A stretch of 64,000 nucleotides of DNA from Formosa haliotis (GTDB lineage: Bacteria > Bacteroidota > Bacteroidia > Flavobacteriales > Flavobacteriaceae). The notes under the pieces are model-generated. The model had not been told where the DNA came from, searched no databases, and saw only the letters and a program-made list of their open reading frames with translations. This document shows, piece after piece, positions 9,837 to 19,382 of this stretch (positions within the stretch are counted from its first letter, which is position 1; each line of letters starts with the position of its first letter). The position numbers were made by a program, and so were the translations under genes. The stretch covers positions 1,175,501 to 1,239,500 of the forward strand of contig NZ_BDEL01000001.1 of the NCBI RefSeq assembly GCF_001685485.1, read 5' to 3'.

Positions 9837-10631
9837 TTAAGCTTCGTTTGATGGTTTCCCGATAGTTGCCAATATTCCACCATCTACATACACCACATGA
9901 CCGTTTACAAAATCGCTAGCTTTAGAGCTTAAAAAGATCGCTGCTCCTGCTAAATCGTTAGGATCTCCCCATTTGGCAGCAGGTGTTCTGTTAATGATAA
10001 AATCGTTAAACGGATGGCCGTCTACACGGATAGGTGCTGTTTGCGATGTTGCAAAATACCCAGGTCCAATACCATTCACTTGAATGTTGTATTTCGCCCA
10101 TTCGGTAGCCATATTTTGGGTTAACATTTTTAGTCCGCCTTTGGCTGCAGCATAAGCACCCACGCTATTTCTACCTAATTCACTCATCATTGAGCAAATA
10201 TTAATTACTTTTCCGGCTTTTCGCTCCACCATGTTTTTTACCACATGTTTAGACACGATAAACGGACTCACCAAATCGATATCTACAACCTCTTTAAAAT
10301 CGGCAACTTCCATTTCTAAAAGCGGTGTACGCTTAATGATTCCGGCGTTATTAATTAAAATATCGATAGGGCCAACTTCCTTTTCAATCTTGGCTACAGC
10401 AGCTATAACTTCTTCTTCGTTGGCTACATTAAATTTGTACCCCACGGCTTTAATGCCTTCTTTTTCATATTCTGCAATAGCGGTATCAATTTTGTCTTGC
10501 GAAGAGTTTCCATTAACCACAATGGTGGCTCCTGCTAAACCCAAACCTCTTGCCATAGCCATGCCTAGACCATGTGTACTACCTGTTACTAGGGCTATTT
10601 TTCCTTGTACATTAAATAAATCTGCACTCAT
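9837..10631 (-). CDS. kduD: KduD-like SDR, 2-deoxy-D-gluconate 3-dehydrogenase / gluconate 5-dehydrogenase family
   Basis: NAD(P)-dependent short-chain dehydrogenase of 264 residues. Nucleotide-binding TGSTHGLG at 16-23, NNAG at 94-97, and catalytic S147, Y160 and K164 (YAAAKGG) are in place. It lies 4 bp after kduI, which fixes the pathway: KduI converts 5-keto-4-deoxyuronate to 2,5-diketo-3-deoxygluconate, and this enzyme reduces that to 2-keto-3-deoxygluconate. Cytoplasmic. By sequence alone gluconate 5-dehydrogenase would be an alternative name. Confidence 0.88.
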   Translation of the reverse strand: MSADLFNVQGKIALVTGSTHGLGMAMARGLGLAGATIVVNGNSSQDKIDTAIAEYEKEGIKAVGYKFNVANEEEVIAAVAKIEKEVGPIDILINNAGIIKRTPLLEMEVADFKEVVDIDLVSPFIVSKHVVKNMVERKAGKVINICSMMSELGRNSVGAYAAAKGGLKMLTQNMATEWAKYNIQVNGIGPGYFATSQTAPIRVDGHPFNDFIINRTPAAKWGDPNDLAGAAIFLSSKASDFVNGHVVYVDGGILATIGKPSNEA

Positions 10632-10635
10632 AGTT

Positions 10636-11478
10636 TTATCTTAATTCGGTTATTTTTGCAACATCCATATCGTTATAATCTAAGTTTTCTCCAGCCATAC
10701 CCCATACAAAGGTGTAGTTTGAAGTCCCAGAACCTGAGTGGATAGACCATGGTGGTGAAATAACAGCTTGATCGTTTTGCATCCAGATATGACGCGTTTC
10801 TTGTGGTTGCCCCATAAAATGACAAACAGCTTGATTTTCTGGAATATCGATATATAAATACACTTCCATTCTACGATCGTGAACGTGTGCTGGCATCGTG
10901 TTCCAAACACTTCCTGTTTTAAGTTCTGTCATTCCCATTTGTAATTGGCAAGTAGTTACTATACCTCCAATAATCATTTGGTTTACCGTGCGGTGATTTG
11001 CTGTTTCTAGCGCCCCTAATTCTATTTTATTCGCTTCGGCTTTGCTTACTTTTTTTGTTGGAAAATTGGTATGTGCTGGTGCTGAGTTTAAATAAAATTT
11101 AGCTGGATTACTAGCGTCTTCGCTTGCAAAAACAACCTCTTTAATTCCCATACCTATGTATAAAGCATCTTTTAAGCCTAATTCGTACACCTCACCATCT
11201 ACAGTTACTGTACCATTACCTCCAACATTTATAATTCCTAATTCTCTGCGTTCTAAAAAATAGTCTGCTTTTAACGGATCTATAGTTTCTAGAGTTAAAG
11301 GTTTTGAAGTAGGTACCGCAGAACCTGCGATATAACGATCGTAATGCGTATAGGTTAAATTGATGGTATCTTGTTCCATCAAGTTATCGATTAAAAACTC
11401 GTCTCTTAATTCTTGGGTATCGTATGCTTTTACCGTGTTTGGGCTCGAGGCATATCGACTTTCATACTTTGTGCTCAT
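10636..11478 (-). CDS. kduI: 5-dehydro-4-deoxy-D-glucuronate isomerase
   Basis: Cupin zinc isomerase acting on 5-keto-4-deoxyuronate that forms from the unsaturated uronic acid released by lyases and GH88. 280 residues, the normal length. Zinc ligands H198, H200 and E205 (PAHVHDRRMEVYLY) and H247 (PPWSIHSG) are all present; the N-terminal RYASSP and FLIDNLMEQDTINLTYTHYDR blocks are typical. Fourth... in transcript order it follows the GH39 gene and a small lipoprotein gene, all under the promoter at 14026-14086. Confidence 0.95.
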   Translation of the reverse strand: MSTKYESRYASSPNTVKAYDTQELRDEFLIDNLMEQDTINLTYTHYDRYIAGSAVPTSKPLTLETIDPLKADYFLERRELGIINVGGNGTVTVDGEVYELGLKDALYIGMGIKEVVFASEDASNPAKFYLNSAPAHTNFPTKKVSKAEANKIELGALETANHRTVNQMIIGGIVTTCQLQMGMTELKTGSVWNTMPAHVHDRRMEVYLYIDIPENQAVCHFMGQPQETRHIWMQNDQAVISPPWSIHSGSGTSNYTFVWGMAGENLDYNDMDVAKITELR

Positions 11479-11559
11479 TTTATTAAGTTTAATTTGTTTT
11501 ATACTCTAAAAATAGAATTTAATTCTTGTTTATCTCTAAATGCTTATGATAAGGTCTTC

Positions 11560-12339
11560 TTAATTTTTTAGGCTATACACCTTAAAATTATCGACTGTCA
11601 TGTGATTTTTAACGGTTCTAAATCCGAAATACCCCGACGTATAAGGCGCTGGATCGTTAAAATCTGAAAACAATTCGTTATCTCTATAATACTGAATAGT
11701 TTCTCCATTCGCTACAATTTTTATATGATAGCCTGTATTAGATTCTAACATATATTTTGCATCTTTTAAATCGTGTTCTGGTAATAAGGGACGCTCACCT
11801 GTTCCTGTATAGCGTCTAAATCTTGTGGTTCCGTTATCGTTACCGCCTACTCCCATATAATACAATCTTAGGCTATCGTAATTAGAAAACTTCCCACCGC
11901 GTTGCTCAGAATTGGCAAATAAATTATCTGGATGTTCTGGATCTTTAGCCATCCAAAAACAGTTTAAGTCTGAAACGCGATCGTACGGTCCGCCATCCTT
12001 AATTAAAAACACATCGTATTCAATTACAATCGGACCTTCAAATTTTTCTTTTAACCAAACAGTACAACCTCCGGCATCGGTAATTTCCAATTTTCCGTTA
12101 TTAATTTCAACCATACCTCCTGGCATTTGTTCTACTTGCCACTTGCTTAAATCTGATTCAAAATTCTCTTCAAAAATTAGTGTTCTATCATTTACTTCTG
12201 AAGTTTTTTCGGCTGGTATAACATCTTGCTGGATAGTAGTTTCTTGCTTTTTATCTTTACATGAAAATAAGGCAAAAGCTATTAACACCACAGTTAAGGT
12301 TTTCGCCGAATCTCTTAATTTTAAACTTTTATATACCAT
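11560..12339 (-). CDS. DUF1961/DUF6250-type (YesU-like) lipoprotein
   Basis: 259 residues. Lipoprotein signal (VVLIAFALFSCKDKK), then a concanavalin-like beta-sandwich from about residue 50: LIFEENFESDLSKWQVE, IEYDVFLIKDGGPYDRVSDL, NCFWMAKDPEHPDN and a final SGYFGFRTVKNHMTVDNFKVY. The NCFWMAKDP block is typical of the YesU / DUF1961 and DUF6250 groups found with rhamnogalacturonan and other uronate-polymer genes. I cannot decide between these two closely similar families. Probably a periplasmic or surface binding or hydrolytic protein. It directly follows the GH39 gene (stop and start 3 bp apart). Confidence 0.65.
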   Translation of the reverse strand: MVYKSLKLRDSAKTLTVVLIAFALFSCKDKKQETTIQQDVIPAEKTSEVNDRTLIFEENFESDLSKWQVEQMPGGMVEINNGKLEITDAGGCTVWLKEKFEGPIVIEYDVFLIKDGGPYDRVSDLNCFWMAKDPEHPDNLFANSEQRGGKFSNYDSLRLYYMGVGGNDNGTTRFRRYTGTGERPLLPEHDLKDAKYMLESNTGYHIKIVANGETIQYYRDNELFSDFNDPAPYTSGYFGFRTVKNHMTVDNFKVYSLKN

Positions 12340-12341
12340 TG

Positions 12342-13976
12342 TTATTCATTTACTTGTTTAATTAAAACTACACTCCAAGGTGTTAGTTCTTGCTTTAAGG
12401 TTAGTACCCCGTTTTTATCAGCTTTTAGCGTTTCCATTTTCATGGTATTTGCATAAGCTTTCATCGTTTTAATTTGTTCTCTTGTTGGTGGTTCTGGTTT
12501 TCCCATGGCTTCCCAGTAATTATGGATATTACCATGATCTTTATCTAAAGTTTCAATTTCGAAAGTGCTTCCGGCTGGTAATCCTTTCACCGTAAACGCT
12601 AAAGCTTTAGAGCTCCCTTCCTCCCGTTTATTGGTCCCTGAAGGTACTGCATTTTCGTATTCCTTCGGGTAATTATAAGCTAAGGCTGTAATTTTTTTCG
12701 TCTTAGAATCTTTACTTACAAATAAATAATCATCTTTATACAATTGCTCATCACCTAATTCGTGTAACATTCTATACGCGTGATAGGATGGCTTTTTTAA
12801 ACCCTGAAAATTGATCATCCCAAAACCGCCATGAAAAATACTAGATGCGCCTCCTTTTTCTTCAAAGATATCGGTGAAGGTCCAAAACGCTAAGGAATTT
12901 GTTAAGCCAATACAATCTAAATTAGAACGTACAATGTATGCAGCCGCAGGTAAACGGTCGTGCATAGCATCTCGACTACTCGGACTCGTATTCCATTCGG
13001 TTAAATGAATTTCGGCATCGGGAAAATGACTCGCTTCTATGGTTTTCTTTAACCACTCTAAATCTATTTTAAGCGACTTTGCAAAACGTGTTAAACCCCG
13101 CCCTTTTCCGGTCTCCGGATTAAAGGCATAATCTGTAGGATATGGATGTGTAGACACAAAATCTACTGGTAATTTTTCCTTATAGCAATAATCTAAAAAG
13201 TCTTCTATCCATACACCATGCCAGTCTAAAGCATTAATATCCTCGGCTTTAAATACCGCTTCAGAAACTTCATTATTAGTAAGCTCGCCATCAAATCGGG
13301 TATCGGGCACAAAATTACTGGTAGATGGCCCTCCCACTTTAAGGCGATTATCTACCGACTTCACCGCTAGAGCAGATTGTTTATACAATTCAAAATATTG
13401 CGATTTGGTAGCATCCCAGAAAAACGGATATAAATTTGGCTCGTTCCAAACTTCGAAATACCAGGTTAGCACCTCCTCTATACCATAGCGATCTACACAA
13501 TGTTGCGTAAAGGCTTGAACCAAGTCGTGCCACTTGGAGAAGGTATCTTCTTTAGGCGTAATATTGGCTTTCCACCAAAATACGGTTTTAGAATTTTCTG
13601 CTGCCATACTGCTCGGAAAGAAAGCTAACTCCACAAAAGGTTTTACATTTAAATCTAACATTCTATCGAACAAATCGTCGATATATTGCCAGTTGTAACT
13701 TAGTTTCCCACGCTCTTCGACTATAGGAAACATATCGTCGTGAAACAAACCATGAAAACGTACATATTCAAATCCACAATGTTCTTGAACCTCTTGTAAT
13801 TGTTCTAACCAACCGGCACGTAACCCTTCGTTAGCTCGTCCAGCGCCAACCATTTTACTCCAATAATGATCAAATTTTTCTCCAGATTTTGAAGCGTCAA
13901 TAGTAATATTTTGAGCTTGACAAACAAGCGCAAAATTTAAAACAAAAACAAAAAGGATATGTTTAAATGATAGCAT
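12342..13976 (-). CDS. GH39 glycoside hydrolase (beta-xylosidase / alpha-L-iduronidase family), copy 1
   Basis: Secreted 544-residue (beta/alpha)8-barrel enzyme with a signal peptide (FVFVLNFALVCQAQ). Acid/base E179 in FEVWNEPNLY and nucleophile E327 in IHLTEWNTSPSSRD fit GH39 exactly. The family includes beta-xylosidases and alpha-L-iduronidases; both would suit a xylose- and uronate-containing polymer. First gene of the operon 13976-8645 and preceded by a shared PUL operator. A paralog of identical length is at 45471-47105. Confidence 0.88.
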   Translation of the reverse strand: MLSFKHILFVFVLNFALVCQAQNITIDASKSGEKFDHYWSKMVGAGRANEGLRAGWLEQLQEVQEHCGFEYVRFHGLFHDDMFPIVEERGKLSYNWQYIDDLFDRMLDLNVKPFVELAFFPSSMAAENSKTVFWWKANITPKEDTFSKWHDLVQAFTQHCVDRYGIEEVLTWYFEVWNEPNLYPFFWDATKSQYFELYKQSALAVKSVDNRLKVGGPSTSNFVPDTRFDGELTNNEVSEAVFKAEDINALDWHGVWIEDFLDYCYKEKLPVDFVSTHPYPTDYAFNPETGKGRGLTRFAKSLKIDLEWLKKTIEASHFPDAEIHLTEWNTSPSSRDAMHDRLPAAAYIVRSNLDCIGLTNSLAFWTFTDIFEEKGGASSIFHGGFGMINFQGLKKPSYHAYRMLHELGDEQLYKDDYLFVSKDSKTKKITALAYNYPKEYENAVPSGTNKREEGSSKALAFTVKGLPAGSTFEIETLDKDHGNIHNYWEAMGKPEPPTREQIKTMKAYANTMKMETLKADKNGVLTLKQELTPWSVVLIKQVNE

Positions 13977-14025
13977 AGTCAGGTATGGTCGTTTTTAGGT
14001 TTTGGTTGTAATTGTTTAACTCATG

Positions 14026-14086
14026 GCAATTTCAAAAAAAAAATCTTTTTTGAATATAAACCATCATTCATAAGTCATAAATTATC
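14026..14086 (-). promoter_or_regulatory. PUL operator/promoter A (GH39-kdu operon)
   Basis: Half-sites on the minus strand GATAATTTAT (14086-14077) and GATGGTTTAT (14065-14056), start-to-start 21 bp. The -7 position (GAAATTGC) is the weakest of the set. Proximal edge 80 bp from the GH39 start. Confidence 0.7.
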
Positions 14087-14177
14087 GCCCATTTCAGCAA
14101 AAACAAGGGTTACAGCGGTATTCCTGGCTTCGATTAAACCGTTTTACACGAGTACTAACAAGCCTTTATAACAAAAA

Positions 14178-14213
14178 GAAAGCGCTAATAGTAAGGTTAC
14201 TTTTAACGCTTTC
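14178..14213 (-). terminator. Terminator after GH30
   Basis: Nested hairpin: outer arms GAAAGCG / CGCTTTC, inner AGTAA / TTACT, followed on the minus strand by TTCTTTTTG. Ends the esterase-GH30 operon. Confidence 0.75.
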
Positions 14214-14246
14214 ATGCTAAAAAACTACAACTATGCAACAATTAAA

Positions 14247-15698
14247 TTAACTTTTAACCAGTACTGAATTGATTGAGGTAGGTTGAACTTCTACCCCTAT
14301 TTTTTGATTTCCAATAGCAATAGTAATCGTTTTTTTTGTGGCTTCAGGATTATTTATTAACACCATAATGCGTCCGTCTTTTAACTGATACGCTAAATGA
14401 TTTTTTCCTTCGGAAGATTTTAATAAATGATCTCCGGGCTGTACAAAATGCGACACATGTTTAAACAGGTAAAACTCGTCTGTATAGGTTACTGCTTTAG
14501 TGTTTTTATCGATCACCACCATAGAGTTTTGTGGCCATCCCCATGCACTCGCACCCGTTTCATCTAAAATCATATTCCAATACATATAAGACCCTGCGCC
14601 ATTATTGGTATAGTGAACCAAGTCGCTCCAAGAACGCGCAACAGAGGTCCAATCATTTTCATGCTCGCCACATTTATTTTCGGTTTGCATTAATTTTAAC
14701 TCAGGGAATTCTTTATGAATCGTTGGAATGGATTTTGCTCCACCCCACTGAAATCCGACACCATCAATAAATTTTGCCGTGTCTTTATAATTTAAAACCG
14801 TTTTTACATAATTAGGATCTCCAGAGTTTACGGTTCCTAACCAAATTTTAGTATTAAGATTGTCGGCTTGAAATTGCGGCCCTAGAAAATCGTTTATAAA
14901 ATACGCCATATCTTCTGGACGCCAAGTACACGACGGCCAGTTAGGCTGATAAGCGATTTCATTTTGTGGCTGAATGGCTGCTAATGCAATCCCTTCCTTT
15001 TTATACGCCTGAACAAATTTTGAAAAATACAAGGCATAGGCTTTTAAGTAACGCTCCTGCATTTTAAACCCTGTAGCATTATTTAAAATCTCACCGCCTT
15101 CAACTAATTTATTTCCTTTTTTAGCATTTTCGAAATCCCCTTCCCTCATGGCATAATGCTCGTTAACTTTCATCCAAGCTGGTGGCGACCACGGCGAGGC
15201 CCAAACTTGTAAATCTGGACGAACGGCTAAAGCAGCCTTGATATATGGCATTAAAATATAGCGGTCGCGATCGATATTAAAATCACGCATTTCAAAATCT
15301 TCTGCCACATCGTTATGGCTGTAATAACTTAAGGCGTAATCTGAAGCACCGATTGGCATACGGCACATCGAAAAATTACAACCTTCTTTAGAAAATATCG
15401 CATTAATTACAGCGTCCTGTTGTTGCTCATCTAGACTCTGAAGTGCCTCCCAACCCATTTCGTTAAAAGAACCGCCTATTCCATCAATTACTTGTAACTT
15501 TTGGTCGGTGTAAACGGTTATGTCTGCTGTAGACGCCGGTGTTTTCTTTAAAAAGCGCTTGGCTTCCACCCAACGTTCGGATGCCGTGGTATAAATTAAA
15601 TCTACATTTTGAGCACTAATTACATTACACGTAAATATTACCGCTCCTACAAGTAAAGGTTTTATTGGTAAATTTAAAAAGCGATGTTTGTTTGTCAT
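14247..15698 (-). CDS. GH30 glycoside hydrolase
   Basis: Secreted 483-residue retaining hydrolase with a signal peptide (VGAVIFTCNVISAQ). The GH30 landmarks are QVIDGIGGSFNEMGWEAL near residue 70, WASPWSPPAWMK at 167, acid/base E247 in QPQNEIAYQP and nucleophile E340 in LMQTENKCGE; the C-terminal beta-sandwich closes the protein. Activities in the family include beta-glucosidase, beta-xylosidase, endo-glucuronoxylanase and beta-fucosidase; I cannot choose. It follows the acetylesterase gene by 19 bp under promoter C. Confidence 0.88.
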   Translation of the reverse strand: MTNKHRFLNLPIKPLLVGAVIFTCNVISAQNVDLIYTTASERWVEAKRFLKKTPASTADITVYTDQKLQVIDGIGGSFNEMGWEALQSLDEQQQDAVINAIFSKEGCNFSMCRMPIGASDYALSYYSHNDVAEDFEMRDFNIDRDRYILMPYIKAALAVRPDLQVWASPWSPPAWMKVNEHYAMREGDFENAKKGNKLVEGGEILNNATGFKMQERYLKAYALYFSKFVQAYKKEGIALAAIQPQNEIAYQPNWPSCTWRPEDMAYFINDFLGPQFQADNLNTKIWLGTVNSGDPNYVKTVLNYKDTAKFIDGVGFQWGGAKSIPTIHKEFPELKLMQTENKCGEHENDWTSVARSWSDLVHYTNNGAGSYMYWNMILDETGASAWGWPQNSMVVIDKNTKAVTYTDEFYLFKHVSHFVQPGDHLLKSSEGKNHLAYQLKDGRIMVLINNPEATKKTITIAIGNQKIGVEVQPTSINSVLVKS

Positions 15699-15717
15699 TT
15701 TATTTTATCGTTAGTTA

Positions 15718-17322
15718 TTATTGTTCTGTTGAAAACACGGCTGCTGGTAAGCCTGCCGAATTATACAAATTAGCTTTATCTGGAAAACCTGTCCAAGCAT
15801 ATCGCACGGCCTTTGGCTGACTAATGCTATCATTCCAAACTTCGATTTTAGCTTTAGCACTAATTTTAGCCTGTGCAGGTAGCCAAATACCATCGGGACC
15901 TAAAATTTCGAAACCAGATAAAGGTTCGTCTGAAATAACGGGTTTTGCCAAACCTTGCTTTTTTGCCACCTGTAAACCAGAAGCAACATCAGTAAAGGTG
16001 ATTTGAATTTTATTTTGTTTCACTTTAAAGGTTTTATAAAGAGGTCCGCTCACTGCTTCCACCGTTATTCCATACTCATTTTTTAAAGCCCAAAGGGACA
16101 AACGTTCTCCGGCATCCATTTTATTATGCGGATGTATATCGCTAGCTTCACCTATATCGTGCAAGACAGCCATTCCTGTATTTGGTAAGTCTAAAGATTT
16201 TCGCAATTCATTATTAACCATGGCCCAACCATCGTTAGCGGCTTTATCTCCACGTTCGCAGCCAGCTAATTGCACCCAATAAAACGGGAAATCGCCTTGC
16301 CCCCAAGCCGATCTCCATCCTTTAATCATAGCCGTAAAATACATTTTATAGCTTTCTGGCAGATATTTCGCATTGCTTTCACCTTGATACCAAATAGCAC
16401 CTTTAATGGCATAAGGAATTATGGCATTCAACATCCCGTTATATAAAGTTGCTGGTTCTTGCATATTTTTTGTAGGATGTGTCGTTGGTTTTGGAGCTCT
16501 TCCCTTAGAACCTTTAGCCTGCCATGTAGCTAAATTTTGTTGGTATAAGGTATCTACATACCCGGGAGCATCCATAATTTCGATGGTACGGCTAACCGTT
16601 TTTCTGTTCGCTTCAAAATAGGCCTTCAAATGCGGATCGGAATTATACGTTTCTTCCGAAATCCACGGTTGCACACGTGTACCTCCCCAAGAGCATTCCA
16701 CCAAGCCAACAGGTACATTTAAGGCTTTTCGTAATGCCTTAGCGAAGAAATATCCAGTAGCTGTAATTTTTTTAACGTCCTCTCCGGTCGCACTTACCCA
16801 CGCTCCTTTAAAAGTCGTTTGCTTTTCAAAAAGTGAGGTATTTCGACGGACTTCTATATGTCGTAATTGATTGTCGTTGGCTTGAGCAACCTCAGCTCTA
16901 ATATAGTCCACCAAAGGTTGATATTGTGGTTCTTTGGCATCGTTTAAAAATTTTTCTAAAGCAAAATCCATATTAGATTGCCCGGTACACAACCACACTT
17001 CGCCCGACAACACATCGTTGATTTCAATTTTATTATTCCCACTAATGCTAATGCTAAAAGGGCCACCCGCTTTAGGTGTTTGTAAATCCACGCGCCATGT
17101 ACCATCGGCACCTGTTACGGTTTTTGCTATTTTACCCCAACTCCCGGTTACAACAACAGCTTCATTAGGATCTGCCCAACCCCAAATAGGAATTTTAGTT
17201 TCACGCTGAATTACCATATGGTCGGAAAACAACGGATTCACCGAAACATCTGCCCATATATATTGTGGCCATAAGGCGCAAACCAGTAAAAAAGAAACGT
17301 ATTTAAATAAAGTCTTAAGCAT
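15718..17322 (-). CDS. Sialate O-acetylesterase-like SGNH esterase
   Basis: Secreted 534-residue esterase with signal peptide (LLVCALWPQYIWAD). The N-terminal 100 residues form a beta-sandwich (MVIQRETKIPIWGWADPNE), followed by the SGNH fold: Ser in CTGQSNMDFAL, the WYQGESNA block, and the late Asp/His in DIGEASDIHPHNK. The family removes O-acetyl groups from sugars. In this locus it most likely deacetylates a poly- or oligosaccharide before GH30 and the others can cut. First gene of an operon with GH30. Confidence 0.85.
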   Translation of the reverse strand: MLKTLFKYVSFLLVCALWPQYIWADVSVNPLFSDHMVIQRETKIPIWGWADPNEAVVVTGSWGKIAKTVTGADGTWRVDLQTPKAGGPFSISISGNNKIEINDVLSGEVWLCTGQSNMDFALEKFLNDAKEPQYQPLVDYIRAEVAQANDNQLRHIEVRRNTSLFEKQTTFKGAWVSATGEDVKKITATGYFFAKALRKALNVPVGLVECSWGGTRVQPWISEETYNSDPHLKAYFEANRKTVSRTIEIMDAPGYVDTLYQQNLATWQAKGSKGRAPKPTTHPTKNMQEPATLYNGMLNAIIPYAIKGAIWYQGESNAKYLPESYKMYFTAMIKGWRSAWGQGDFPFYWVQLAGCERGDKAANDGWAMVNNELRKSLDLPNTGMAVLHDIGEASDIHPHNKMDAGERLSLWALKNEYGITVEAVSGPLYKTFKVKQNKIQITFTDVASGLQVAKKQGLAKPVISDEPLSGFEILGPDGIWLPAQAKISAKAKIEVWNDSISQPKAVRYAWTGFPDKANLYNSAGLPAAVFSTEQ

Positions 17323-17359
17323 ATTTTAAAGGCATTACTGTCAACATAGAAATGCTTAA

Positions 17360-17420
17360 GCAAATTGCTAAATTTTAAGGAAGAATTATATAAGTCATGT
17401 TTCTAATGCTATAAATTATG
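17360..17420 (-). promoter_or_regulatory. PUL operator/promoter C (esterase-GH30 operon)
   Basis: Minus-strand half-sites CATAATTTAT (17420-17411) and CATGACTTAT (17399-17390), 21 bp apart. A TTTG follows 26-29 bp further on, a degenerate -7 box. 68 bp from the esterase start. Confidence 0.75.
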
Positions 17421-17528
17421 ATGTATTTAATGTAATATGAGCCAAAATTCCAGCATCCCGCGCTAGAGTTGCTATTTATTTATCATTTCGATAAAACACT
17501 TTTAAATTTTATATTAAGGAAATCATCA

Positions 17529-18524
17529 CTATTCTGACAACACTGATAGCGTTTTTAATTCGGTACTTCCGCCGCGTTCTGCACAACCCGAAGCGATGTA
17601 TAATCGTCCTTTATACTGAATTAACTGTGTGCCATGGCGCCCCTGATCTAAATCTGGCCAGCTCCGCCAAGTTCCTGTCTTTGTATCTAAACAATCTACG
17701 GTACTGTAAGCTGCTTTTTGTGTCGCACTTTCACCTCCCGTTACTATAATTTCATCCCCTAAAGTTAAGGCCGTTAAACCCGCACGTTCTGTAGGAAGCT
17801 TGGTCTTTAAAGTAGACCAAGTTTCTGTTTTTAAATCGAACACATCGATTTCTGAAACTGTAAGATCCATAACTTTTTTAATTTTACCTGAAGATCGTCT
17901 TCCGCCAATAACATACAATTTATCATTACAAACAACCGAAGTAGCATGATCTCTAGCGCGAGGAGCATCGGCCAATGTGCGCCATGTTTTGGTTTTAAAA
18001 TCGTAACAATCTGTCCAAGCCACATGACCATCCCAATGTCCATCTAAAATTCCACCTACTATATATAATTTATCTTTATATATGGTAGCCGTACTAGAAC
18101 CTCTAGCTCGATTCTTTGGCATTTTAAATGGTGAAGACCAGGTATCTGTTTTTGGCGAATAGGCATACACAGCCTCTAATGGTGTTTCATGGATGTATTT
18201 CCCCGTATGTGCGCCCACAGCTAAAATATCACCTTTATAAGCGACACCCTCAAAATGATGAATTTCTACCGGAGGTTTTGCTCCGCTGGTCCAAGTATTC
18301 GTTTCGGGATTGAAGATGGAAACTTCTTGAATTCGCCTGCCTCCCGCCAAATAGAATTTACCATCGGCTTCCACAAATGCCGCTTCGTGTCGTTTAACAG
18401 GTTCTCCCGTACAGCTTAATTCTTGCCAAACAGCATGTTCTAAATCTTGGCCATAACTAGCTCCGGTAAATAGTATCCCTAGAAGCGCTAATATAAAATA
18501 GAAAAGGACATTCTTTTGTTTCAT
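17529..18524 (-). CDS. Secreted Kelch-repeat beta-propeller protein
   Basis: 331 residues with signal peptide (LLGILFTGASYGQD) and about six Kelch blades, each with the GG pair followed by aromatic spacing (FYLAGGRRIQEV, LYIVGGILDGHWDG, LYVIGGRRSSGKIK, EIIVTGGESATQKA). The closest well-known relatives are N-acetylneuraminate epimerase (mutarotase) and galactose-oxidase-like propellers without the copper site. A sugar mutarotase or epimerase role would fit the locus but is inference. It has no visible PUL operator of its own. Confidence 0.75.
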   Translation of the reverse strand: MKQKNVLFYFILALLGILFTGASYGQDLEHAVWQELSCTGEPVKRHEAAFVEADGKFYLAGGRRIQEVSIFNPETNTWTSGAKPPVEIHHFEGVAYKGDILAVGAHTGKYIHETPLEAVYAYSPKTDTWSSPFKMPKNRARGSSTATIYKDKLYIVGGILDGHWDGHVAWTDCYDFKTKTWRTLADAPRARDHATSVVCNDKLYVIGGRRSSGKIKKVMDLTVSEIDVFDLKTETWSTLKTKLPTERAGLTALTLGDEIIVTGGESATQKAAYSTVDCLDTKTGTWRSWPDLDQGRHGTQLIQYKGRLYIASGCAERGGSTELKTLSVLSE

Positions 18525-18566
18525 AAGCTCGAGATTAAAAGATTTATTTCAATACTAATTAAGACG

Positions 18567-19172
18567 TTAATTTCTGATAAAATGAATTCTAGGTTTATAT
18601 GTCAAGGGTTTATTATTTTGAATTCTGAAGGTATTCCAAATAATTAAAATAATATTTATAGCATACATAAAGATTAGGAATCCTAAAATTCGAAATTGTC
18701 CACTCATAATTATATTCACATTGACTTTACCCTGAGTATTAAAATCGATTAGGATTAATAATATATTTATAATCCAGCCTAAAAAGAGGACGAGTACCCA
18801 GGTGATTTCGAAGTTAATTATATGCTTGCCTACCTGGTTTACATCTTTAATTTTATCCTTTTTAGAAACATACATTATTAATGGAACAATAATCCCCAAT
18901 AAAGGAAACAATAAAAAAGTTAAGGCCGATAAATTCATAGCCTTTACATACCCCGAATCTTCAACCGCAGTCCAATCTAACAACTCATCGGCTGTACTAT
19001 CCAAGGCTTGGGCTATTTTTTTTAGCGAATCGCCTGTGGGTTGGGTTTCTCCGTTTTCTACACGCTGAATGGTTCGTAAACTTAAACCTGAATGTTCACT
19101 TAATGCCTCTTGAGAATACCCTTTTCGTTTTCTTAAATCTTTTACTTTTACTGCTAAATTCTTGTTCTTCAT
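18567..19172 (-). CDS. XRE-type HTH regulator fused to a DUF4870 membrane domain
   Basis: About 201 residues from the ATG at 19172; the longer frame begins at a TTG. Residues 5-60 are a helix-turn-helix of the XRE/Cro type (LRKRKGYSQEALSEHSGLSL RTIQRVENG), followed by four hydrophobic segments typical of DUF4870 (LTFLLFPLLGIIVPLIMYV, ITWVLVLFLGWIINILLILI). So it is a membrane-tethered DNA-binding protein. Its target is unknown; phased repeats just upstream may be its own operator. It does not look like a PUL regulator. Confidence 0.8.
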   Translation of the reverse strand: MKNKNLAVKVKDLRKRKGYSQEALSEHSGLSLRTIQRVENGETQPTGDSLKKIAQALDSTADELLDWTAVEDSGYVKAMNLSALTFLLFPLLGIIVPLIMYVSKKDKIKDVNQVGKHIINFEITWVLVLFLGWIINILLILIDFNTQGKVNVNIIMSGQFRILGFLIFMYAINIILIIWNTFRIQNNKPLTYKPRIHFIRN

Positions 19173-19234
19173 TTTATTTTGTATGTTCAATTAATTCAAT
19201 ACAAAACTAATTTGAACCGCTTGTGTTTGATAGC

Positions 19235-19267
19235 GTCAGCTTTATGTCATCTTTACGTCATCGCTGT
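19235..19267. promoter_or_regulatory. Three 11-bp phased direct repeats before the XRE gene
   Basis: GTCA begins at 19235, 19246 and 19257, each repeat following GTCAKCTTTAY. They lie 63-95 bp before the XRE-DUF4870 start. Same-face spacing of one helical turn suggests an operator, possibly autoregulatory. Confidence 0.45.
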
Positions 19268-19382
19268 CTAATGGCCGAATTTACTGATTTCTAGAAGTTG
19301 ATTCCTATAATTTCTAAACCATGAAACACAAGTTACAAAATATGACGAGTATTCTCATAAAATTTCAATTTACAAGAAAGAG

